IMG/VR virus record: IMGVR_UViG_3300026488_000018
Span: 1-64,000 of that record
Length of the DNA stretch: 64,000 nt
DNA from: a virus
Reading direction: 5' to 3' (one strand)
Under the pieces are notes generated by a model, which had not been told where the DNA came from, ran no database searches, and saw nothing but the letters and a program-made list of their open reading frames with translations. Made by a program: the position numbers and the translations under genes. Positions 50,352 through 56,565 of the stretch are shown here, piece after piece. How positions within the stretch are numbered: the stretch's first letter is position 1; each line of letters opens with the position of its first letter.

Positions 50352-51190
50352 ACTTTGAACAATGGCTCGAGAGGAGGTATATTTCTCATTTTATGATGGA
50401 TGCAATTGATTGGGACCGCACGGGTGAGCACGTTACGGATTATGCTCACCCTTGTCCCCGTCAAATTTATTACAAGTTGATTATGCGTAGAAAGGACCCA
50501 ACGATAGAGAAGAGGTTAATAGATGAGAGCAAGGCTAACATTTTTTGGCTGGGTAAGAAGTATCACGAAATACCACTGAGTAACGTTGTATTTAAGAATG
50601 GTAGAATAACTGTTGTTAACGATGTATGGGAACATTATACCGTGGAAGATACAGATGAGGGGTTTAAGGTTTATGATGACAATGGGTTGTATCTTGGTAT
50701 TTGGGGCCATGAATTTCCAATTTATGATGAGGATTTAAATATTCAGGGAAGAATTGATGACCTTGTATGGTTCGACGGGAAATTGTATATTGTAGATAAG
50801 AAGACTGCATCATATATTCCAAGTGAACCGTATGAGCAGTATAAGAATCAAGTCAGAATTTATGCAGGCCTTTTGCACAAGAATGTTGGTATTGATGCTG
50901 ATGAGGGGGCGATTTTGTTTATTCGAAAGAAGGATATGGTTACGCGCGCTTTCACGTTTGAATTGGGTGATTTGGATAAACTATATGAGTGGTTTAAGGA
51001 TAGGGTGTTAACTATTCGCGAGATGATTGAGAAGAGGGAGTTACCCGGGAAGGTTGAGGGGAAATGGTGCCAATGGTGTGATTTTAGAGGTTTATGCGAG
51101 ATGGATGCAGTAGATGTTCCGCTAAATATGGATAAACTTTATTACAATAGACCAAAACAGTCAACATTGTTAGAGGTGGTGAAGAAGTGA
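50348..51190 (+). CDS. Cas4-like PD-(D/E)XK nuclease with Fe-S cysteines
   Basis: 280 residues. The nuclease core is GRIDDLVWFDGKLYIVDKKT (D ... D-x-K), followed by YKNQVRIYAGLL, the conserved Q-x-x-x-Y helix. One cysteine near residue 37 (HPCPRQIYYK) and three near the C-terminus (WCQWCDFRGLC) form the four-cysteine Fe-S set of Cas4/AddB-like exonucleases. Stand-alone viral Cas4 proteins are common and act in DNA end processing. There is no CRISPR array here. Both ends overlap neighbours by four bases. Confidence 0.85.
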   Translation: MNFEQWLERRYISHFMMDAIDWDRTGEHVTDYAHPCPRQIYYKLIMRRKDPTIEKRLIDESKANIFWLGKKYHEIPLSNVVFKNGRITVVNDVWEHYTVEDTDEGFKVYDDNGLYLGIWGHEFPIYDEDLNIQGRIDDLVWFDGKLYIVDKKTASYIPSEPYEQYKNQVRIYAGLLHKNVGIDADEGAILFIRKKDMVTRAFTFELGDLDKLYEWFKDRVLTIREMIEKRELPGKVEGKWCQWCDFRGLCEMDAVDVPLNMDKLYYNRPKQSTLLEVVKK

Positions 51191-51948
51191 TTATAGTTGA
51201 TAAACAAGAGGTTGCTGGGTTGAAGCGGGCAATTAATGCAGTTAAATCGGATAATAAAAAGCACGATAGACAGCAGAAACTCGATGCATTACTTAGTATT
51301 GCTGATGAGGTTAAAGATTTGAGGGTTGACTATATTATTATTGGGGAGGAGAAGGCGTATTGTTGTGAGAGAAAAGAGATTTCTGATATGCTTGGAGCTT
51401 TGCGCGAGGGAAGGTTTTGGAACCAGCTTAGGAATTTACATATTGAATGTGAAGAAATTAGAAAGAAGTACGGTGTGGAAGCTTATCCAATTTTAATATT
51501 GGAAGGTAATGAATATGCCCAGATGAGGAAGAAGCGAGGGAGGTTAACATATAACCAATGGATTGGAATACTCGCCGGCATTGCTGAGATGGGTATTGGA
51601 CTTATTAAGACAGGAAGTTTTGATGGGACAATTAGCGCATTGAAGTTGTTGGATAAGAGGGTGGGGAAGAGTTCCACGAAGTATAGTAGAGTTCCAATTA
51701 AGAAGGAATTATTTAACTCAATTGACGAGGAAGCTGTACATATGCTAGGTGTTATTAAGAATGTTGGAGTAAAGAAAGCATTGAAGTTACTTAGGAAGTA
51801 TGGTTCAGTTTATGATGTTGTTATGCTTGATGTTGATACTCTAAAAAAAGAACTCGGTCAGAAGACTGGTGAACATGTATATGAGGTAATACATTTCAAT
51901 TTTAAGGAAAATAAAACTCTCGAGGATTATGTGAAGAGAGGTGGTTGA
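51187..51948 (+). CDS. XPF/Mus81-type (ERCC4) nuclease
   Basis: 253 residues from GTG 51187. The N-terminal half has IIVDKQE, RVDYIIIGEE and CCERKEISDML, where the canonical ERKxxxD signature reads ERKEISD. The C-terminal half is a helix-hairpin-helix pair (HMLGVIKNVGVKKALKLLRK, LKKELGQKTGEHVYEVIH). Members cut branched DNA at forks and junctions. It follows the Cas4-like gene with a four-base overlap and likely serves replication or recombination. Confidence 0.85.
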   Translation: MIIVDKQEVAGLKRAINAVKSDNKKHDRQQKLDALLSIADEVKDLRVDYIIIGEEKAYCCERKEISDMLGALREGRFWNQLRNLHIECEEIRKKYGVEAYPILILEGNEYAQMRKKRGRLTYNQWIGILAGIAEMGIGLIKTGSFDGTISALKLLDKRVGKSSTKYSRVPIKKELFNSIDEEAVHMLGVIKNVGVKKALKLLRKYGSVYDVVMLDVDTLKKELGQKTGEHVYEVIHFNFKENKTLEDYVKRGG

Positions 51949-51949
51949 G

Positions 51950-52261
51950 ATGCGTGTTATTGAGCTGGAGGGGGAGTATAGATATGAGTATCCATTTTTA
52001 GTGCGAGGTGTTAGTGGTAGAATGGAGTTTGTGTTTAAGGGTTTTAACCCACCGGCTTTTATTGGAGATATGATGGAAGAAATATGGAACACGGAGTATG
52101 TGAATGTCATTGATATGGAAAATAAGATAAAGAACATTGTTGTTAAGTATGTCAGTGATGATATAAGTGAGTTTAGCGTATCTTTTGTTTATGGAAATAG
52201 AACTGACGTATTTAGGTGGGTGGTTGATTTTGATGATATGGGGGACGAGGAAGAAGATTGA
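51950..52261 (+). CDS. Hypothetical protein (103 aa)
   Basis: ATG 51950 follows GAGGTGGTTGAG. It is a beta-rich acidic protein (MRVIELEGEYRYEYPFLVRG ... VSFVYGNRTDVFRWVVDF). It ends DEEED and overlaps the next gene by 29 bases. No family recognised. Confidence 0.55.
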   Translation: MRVIELEGEYRYEYPFLVRGVSGRMEFVFKGFNPPAFIGDMMEEIWNTEYVNVIDMENKIKNIVVKYVSDDISEFSVSFVYGNRTDVFRWVVDFDDMGDEEED

Positions 52262-52742
52262 TTTACAGTTAGGTGAGGATGATTATGTTGGTCTAATGAA
52301 TGTTAGTTCTGAACACGGGTTTGAGGTAACTAAAGATTATGTTGGCAATTTAGATGATGAGTTGGCGCGGGTACCGTATTTCGGGGTTGTTCAGGAGAAT
52401 GATGGCTGGGATAATGATGAGCCACATGTAATTTTTTCCAGGAATGGCCAAATATTTTTTGCCTTTGGTGAGCCAAAATACATGTTGGAAAGAATAGTAA
52501 GGAATGTGTTAAAAGGTGGTTATAAAAAGTTCGCGAATATTAATACAGATTATAATATGGCTTTAGTTGTGGGTAGCCAAGAAGACGGTAGGATTAAACA
52601 CGTTTATTTGGTTCACAATGCAGGCAGAATGTTTTATAATGACTGGATATATTCAAACGCTACAGTGACTGCTGACATGAAAGAACTGCTCCCGCGTATT
52701 GTTTATGATTGGTGGAATGACGTTGTTGTATGGAGGTGGTAA
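52233..52742 (+). CDS. Glutamine-amidotransferase-like paralogue lacking the nucleophile
   Basis: About 169 residues from ATG 52233 (GGTGGGTGG upstream). The C-terminal half parallels the class II amidotransferase at 54018: MALVVGSQEDGRIKHVYLVH ... FYNDWIYSN ... RIVYDWWNDVV, against FALVFVFAKGNRVERVIMAR ... YYNEVFYSS ... GIVYDWWNDEV. The N-terminal MCGIVGF with catalytic Cys2 is missing; the gene starts differently. It may be a regulatory or structural partner, or a decayed duplicate. Confidence 0.55.
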   Translation: MIWGTRKKIDLQLGEDDYVGLMNVSSEHGFEVTKDYVGNLDDELARVPYFGVVQENDGWDNDEPHVIFSRNGQIFFAFGEPKYMLERIVRNVLKGGYKKFANINTDYNMALVVGSQEDGRIKHVYLVHNAGRMFYNDWIYSNATVTADMKELLPRIVYDWWNDVVVWRW

Positions 52743-52744
52743 TA

Positions 52745-52978
52745 ATGATAGGGAAGGGAATTTTTAAGATTGATGATTATATAAGGTTTGGAGAGATGAT
52801 AGATTGTATGGTTGAAAACGGCGCAGTTAATTTTATTTTGGTTCCAAAGAAGAATATGTTGGTTGTTGCGTGTAGACTGAGGGATAAGGATAAAGTGATT
52901 AAATGCGCAGAGGATTTTAGCATTGATGGTATTACAGTGAGAGGCGGAATGTCGTGGATAAAGATTAAACTGGGGTGA
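52745..52978 (+). CDS. Small hypothetical protein, paralogue of 23332-23616
   Basis: 77 residues; GGAGGTGGTAATA precedes the ATG. EMIDCMVENGAVNFILVPKK then NMLVVACRLRDKDKV corresponds to the gene at 23332. The pattern suits a small alpha/beta domain. Its place between the amidotransferase paralogue and QueC does not prove a pathway role. Confidence 0.5.
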   Translation: MIGKGIFKIDDYIRFGEMIDCMVENGAVNFILVPKKNMLVVACRLRDKDKVIKCAEDFSIDGITVRGGMSWIKIKLG

Positions 52979-52983
52979 AGTTA

Positions 52984-53178
52984 ATGGTTTTCGCTGATGT
53001 TAGATTTAAGCGAAACGGACATGTTAAGTTTTATACAGATGGGGATAATATTGTTGCAGATTTAGGGGTTATTAAGTTGTATAAGAAGATGAATGGAAGT
53101 TCTTTTAGAGAGTTGATACATGAGTTTGCTGTTGATATGGACGATGAGATTGTTGAGGAGGTTGTTGTAGATGAGTAA
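52984..53178 (+). CDS. Small hypothetical protein (64 aa)
   Basis: ATG 52984 follows GGGGTGAAGTTA. It is beta-rich at the start (MVFADVRFKRNGHVKFYTDG) and ends in an acidic helix (DMDDEIVEEVVVDE). It overlaps queC by eight bases. No family recognised. Confidence 0.5.
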   Translation: MVFADVRFKRNGHVKFYTDGDNIVADLGVIKLYKKMNGSSFRELIHEFAVDMDDEIVEEVVVDE

Positions 53179-54004
53179 GGTTGTTATGGGACTTAGCGGA
53201 GGATTGGATAGTGTAACTTTGATGCATTATTATGCTAAATTGAAGAATTGGGAAGTATACCCAGTATTTTTCTATTATGGTCAGAAGCATGGTGTTGAGT
53301 GGAGGTATGCAAAGGAGAATGTTAAGATTTTGCAAGATGAAGGGTATAACGTCCACGACCTTATAGGAGTTGATATGAGCTTTTATAGCGACTTTATAGC
53401 AGGGTATTCTAATTTGGTTGAAGGAGGAGATGATGTACCAAGACTTGAAGATGTTTTGGGGGAGCCGAATGTTCCGACTTATGTTCCTTTTAGGAATGCA
53501 ATATTTGCGATGTTGCTTGCGGGTTATGCAGAATCTCATGGCGCAGAGTACGTGTCACTTGGTATTGAACAAGTTGATGCTTATTCGGGGTATTGGGATA
53601 CGACGCTGGAATTTGCGAGAAGGGTGGATGAGGTGTTTGAGCTTAATAGACAAAATAGGATTCACTTGATTGCACCGTTTGTGACACTCGATAAGGCAAA
53701 GGAAATAATTATCGGATATAATATTGGTGTTGATTATAGTAAGACTTGGACGAGTTATAAGGTTGCTGGTGTAGATGAAGATGGGAATCCGATAGCATGG
53801 ACAGATGCGCCAAATTCGAGGGAGAGAATACTCGCATTTGCAAAAGTGGGGTTGAGAGACCCAATCAAGTATGACAGGGAGATAGATTGGGATAAGCTAA
53901 TTGAGATGTATCAGAGATATGATGTTAAGAGGGATTTTAAGAAAGTGTTATCCGAAGTTGAAAAGAATTTGGAGTGCCAGTTAAGCAAGAAATGGTATTG
54001 TTGA
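53171..54004 (+). CDS. queC: QueC-like 7-cyano-7-deazaguanine synthase, zinc cysteines lost
   Basis: 277 residues. The PP-loop SGGLDS (residues 9-14) and the family segments FFYYGQKHGVEW, VPFRNAIFAMLLAGYAE, ISLGI-like YVSLGIEQVDAYSGYWD and GLRDP are present. QueC makes preQ0 from carboxydeazaguanine, ATP and ammonia. The usual C-terminal zinc site (Cys after TW, then C-G-x-C-x-x-C) is replaced: TWTSY (193-196 region) and WTDAPNSRER (210-219) contain no cysteine. The only late cysteines are in ECQLSKKWYC at the end. Start overlaps the previous gene; the amidotransferase follows. Confidence 0.85.
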   Translation: MSKVVMGLSGGLDSVTLMHYYAKLKNWEVYPVFFYYGQKHGVEWRYAKENVKILQDEGYNVHDLIGVDMSFYSDFIAGYSNLVEGGDDVPRLEDVLGEPNVPTYVPFRNAIFAMLLAGYAESHGAEYVSLGIEQVDAYSGYWDTTLEFARRVDEVFELNRQNRIHLIAPFVTLDKAKEIIIGYNIGVDYSKTWTSYKVAGVDEDGNPIAWTDAPNSRERILAFAKVGLRDPIKYDREIDWDKLIEMYQRYDVKRDFKKVLSEVEKNLECQLSKKWYC

Positions 54005-54017
54005 GGGGGATTGTACA

Positions 54018-54653
54018 ATGTGCGGTATTGTTGGTTTTAAGGAGTATGTTTCTAATTTTATGGAGGTTTTGGAGAGGAATTCACAGCGTGGTGGGTATTC
54101 TTTCGGCTGTGTCATGTTTGATAGTGGGGCAGATGTTATAAAGGCAAGACATGACAGGTGGAAGGATTTGATAAAAGATGTGAAGTTTCCATTTTTTGCC
54201 CAATTTAGGGCACCAACAACGGGGGAACAGGATGAATTTAGGTGGGACGAAAATTATCCACTAATTTTCGAAAAAGATGGGTATGATGTTTATGTATTTG
54301 GTAATTGTGTAACGAACGATGAATGGTTTAAGAGAGTGAAGGATGAAGATAATAATAACGACATTTACTATATAGGCAAAAATGTTTTAAACAGGGGTTG
54401 GAGTTATTTAAGTGAAATTGAGGGTGTGTTTGCACTGGTGTTTGTGTTTGCTAAAGGAAACAGGGTTGAAAGGGTTATAATGGCGAGGAATACGTATCCG
54501 CTGTATTACAATGAAGTGTTTTATAGTTCGGTTAAATTTGAAGGCCAGAAACCACTGCGCAACGGTATTGTTTATGACTGGTGGAATGATGAAGTGATAG
54601 ATGAATTTGAGCCATGGGATGTTCCATATTTGCTTGAGGAGGTGTTTGGATGA
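54018..54653 (+). CDS. Class II glutamine amidotransferase (Gat of Gat-QueC type)
   Basis: 211 residues. It begins MCGIVGF, so Cys2 becomes the N-terminal nucleophile. Further class II features are NSQRGGYSFG, FPFFAQFRAPT and VYVFGNCVTNDEW (N-G/N for the oxyanion). In many archaea this domain is fused to the N-terminus of QueC and makes archaeosine from preQ0-containing substrate. Here it is a separate gene directly after queC. It therefore points to a 7-amido/formamidino-7-deazaguanine product rather than plain preQ0. It overlaps queE by four bases. Confidence 0.85.
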   Translation: MCGIVGFKEYVSNFMEVLERNSQRGGYSFGCVMFDSGADVIKARHDRWKDLIKDVKFPFFAQFRAPTTGEQDEFRWDENYPLIFEKDGYDVYVFGNCVTNDEWFKRVKDEDNNNDIYYIGKNVLNRGWSYLSEIEGVFALVFVFAKGNRVERVIMARNTYPLYYNEVFYSSVKFEGQKPLRNGIVYDWWNDEVIDEFEPWDVPYLLEEVFG

Positions 54654-55366
54654 TTCTTACAGAGCCAATTGATGAGAAGTTGGATAAGATACCATTGAGT
54701 GAAGTGTTTGAGAGTATTCAGGGTGAAGGTCCTTTTATGGGCCGTAGAGCATTATTTATACGCTTTGCCGGTTGTAATTTGGCAAATGTTTGCAAGTCAT
54801 GTGATACAGATTTCCGGGCGCGTATGTTTGTCACTAAGGAGTGGATTGTTCAGAGAATAATGGATTATGTTAATAAGGGCGGATGGCTTGTTGTATTTAC
54901 TGGCGGTGAACCAGGACTGTATAAGCATGTTATAGATGATATTGTTTGGGAGGTTAAGTGTAAGTCACCCAAGGATGTTCAGTTTCAAGTAGAAACGAAC
55001 GGTATTATTAAGATGGGCGATGAGTTTATCGTGCAGGGCGGTATTGTTGTTGTTAGCCCAAAGAAGGGGTTTGAGGAGTACGCATTGAAGAATTACGCTG
55101 GTAAGAATTATGCTCATTTCAAGGTTGTTGTTGGTGCTCCTAAAGATGACCCAGCATTCTGGAGTTGTGATGAAGGCGAAGGATTTATAAATAAGTTTTT
55201 GGAAGAACATTCAAAGAGTAACGTTTGGGTGATGCCGTGGGGTGGAGATGAAGAAACTTTGAAACGGACGAGACGTTGCGCTTGGGAGATGGCTGTCAGG
55301 TTGGGTATTAATTATTCGGATAGGCTTCACGTTGTTACGTATGGTGAAAGTATTTCGGGGGTGTGA
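54650..55366 (+). CDS. queE: QueE-like 7-carboxy-7-deazaguanine synthase (radical SAM)
   Basis: 238 residues. VFESIQGEGPFMGRRALFIR and FRFAGCNL-type opening, CDTDF, VFTGGEPGLY and QVETNG are standard QueE segments. The radical SAM cluster motif reads C42-x5-C48-x2-C51 (GCNLANVCKSCDT), where most radical SAM enzymes have Cx3Cx2C. QueE converts carboxytetrahydropterin to carboxydeazaguanine. GTGTTTGGATG couples it to the amidotransferase. Confidence 0.9.
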   Translation: MILTEPIDEKLDKIPLSEVFESIQGEGPFMGRRALFIRFAGCNLANVCKSCDTDFRARMFVTKEWIVQRIMDYVNKGGWLVVFTGGEPGLYKHVIDDIVWEVKCKSPKDVQFQVETNGIIKMGDEFIVQGGIVVVSPKKGFEEYALKNYAGKNYAHFKVVVGAPKDDPAFWSCDEGEGFINKFLEEHSKSNVWVMPWGGDEETLKRTRRCAWEMAVRLGINYSDRLHVVTYGESISGV

Positions 55367-55368
55367 TT

Positions 55369-55848
55369 ATGGAGAGTGTCAATGGTTTTAAGATTGTGGA
55401 TAATGAATATCTTGAGTGGAGCGATGATTTTGATTCAGGGCATTTCTTGTTTTTCGATTATCCAAGTAAATGTAGAAGACCACATGGACATTCGTTTGAA
55501 ATAAAGGTTAAAATTTGGGGGGTCCCGAACGAGAACGGTGTAATTTTTGATTTTAATCACCTAAAGGAAATAGTGAAAGAACTCGACCATAAGATGTTTA
55601 TACCCGAGAGAGCAGTGGTTAAGAGAGAAGATGGTTTTGTTGAAGTTGTCACACAGAATGGTGGGTATTTGAAATTGCCAGAGAACGAGGTTATTATCGT
55701 GCCGTATAAGAATGTAACGAGCGAATTTTTAAGTAGGTTTGTTTTGAGACTTATTGCTGAAAAGGCGGGTTATAATGTTAACCACATTGAGGTTTGTATT
55801 AAGGAAGATAAGAGAAGTATGGTCTGTGCTGAGGCTTATAGGGGGTGA
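55369..55848 (+). CDS. queD: QueD 6-carboxytetrahydropterin synthase
   Basis: 159 residues from ATG 55369. The zinc ligands and catalytic cysteine are visible: H25 (SGHFLF), C35 (SKCRRP), H39 and H41 (HGHSFEI). VIFDFNHLKEIV and LDHKMF are also typical. QueD forms carboxytetrahydropterin from dihydroneopterin triphosphate made by the downstream cyclohydrolase. It has an insertion of about 25 residues after LDHKMF, as in many QueD proteins. Confidence 0.9.
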   Translation: MESVNGFKIVDNEYLEWSDDFDSGHFLFFDYPSKCRRPHGHSFEIKVKIWGVPNENGVIFDFNHLKEIVKELDHKMFIPERAVVKREDGFVEVVTQNGGYLKLPENEVIIVPYKNVTSEFLSRFVLRLIAEKAGYNVNHIEVCIKEDKRSMVCAEAYRG

Positions 55849-55854
55849 GTTGTT

Positions 55855-56457
55855 ATGAGTAATGTTAAACCAAGGGAAAGGGTTGTTGAAGCCATGAGGG
55901 TTCTTGTTGAGACTCTTAATAAGGAGTATGGTTGGTTTAATAAAGAAGAGCTGGAGAATACCCCAATAAGAGTTGCGAAATTCTTTGAAGAGTGGTATCA
56001 GATGGCAAAGGAAAATGTTGAGGAGCATATAAAGACATTTGAGACGACCTATGACGGGTTTGTTATGGACACACATATTCCGGTTATTGGAATGTGTAGT
56101 CATCACATGCTTCCTATTATCGGTGAAATGCATATTGTTTATATACCAGGTACTGATGAAGACGGGAAACTTAAGGTTGTTGGACTTTCGAAGCTTAGTA
56201 GAATTGCAAAGAGACATATGTATCAGCCCATGATTCAGGAGGAGTTTACGGAGAAAGTTCTTAATGATTTGATTGAAGAGATTAATCCGATGTGGGCTAT
56301 GGTGGTTGTGAAAGCTCAACATGATTGTAAGAGGATTCGTGGTGCAAGAGATATTAATTCAGAGATGATTACCGTTAGAATTTGGCCTAATAACGAGAAG
56401 GGGCGCGAACTTGAAAAGAAGGCTATTGAGTATTTGAAGCTCGCTGGCGTTCTTTGA
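55855..56457 (+). CDS. folE: GTP cyclohydrolase I (FolE type)
   Basis: 200 residues. Zinc ligands are seen at C81 and H84 (MCSHHMLP) and C158 (QHDCKRIRGARD); VVGLSKLSRIAKRHMYQPMI and QEEFTEKV are the family motifs. It converts GTP to dihydroneopterin triphosphate, the first step of the deazaguanine path. Most euryarchaea use a different cyclohydrolase for this, so a viral FolE of bacterial type is notable. GGGGGTGAGTTGTT precedes the ATG. Confidence 0.95.
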   Translation: MSNVKPRERVVEAMRVLVETLNKEYGWFNKEELENTPIRVAKFFEEWYQMAKENVEEHIKTFETTYDGFVMDTHIPVIGMCSHHMLPIIGEMHIVYIPGTDEDGKLKVVGLSKLSRIAKRHMYQPMIQEEFTEKVLNDLIEEINPMWAMVVVKAQHDCKRIRGARDINSEMITVRIWPNNEKGRELEKKAIEYLKLAGVL

Positions 56458-56513
56458 GGCGTAAAATACACCCAAGATTTTTGAATTTTTGTTTTATTTT
56501 TTACACATTGTAT

Positions 56514-56544
56514 GTTAAAAACTTTTGTCGAGTATTGTTATTGA
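56514..56544 (+). promoter_or_regulatory. Archaeal promoter of the reductase gene
   Basis: TTAAAAA at 56515-56521, 10 bases, GTATTGTTATTGACGG from 56532. The upstream T-runs (56478-56502) probably terminate the que operon. Confidence 0.6.
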
Positions 56545-56565
56545 CGGTTATCAGGGGGAGATATA

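Noticed and set aside
50348-51190. Cas4-like gene as sign of a CRISPR-Cas locus
   Set aside because: No repeat-spacer array and no other cas gene; viral Cas4-like nucleases commonly stand alone.
53171-56457. A DpdA/TGT-type base-exchange enzyme near the deazaguanine genes
   Set aside because: I looked through the unknown proteins for TGT motifs and found none; the modification claim stays without its insertion enzyme.
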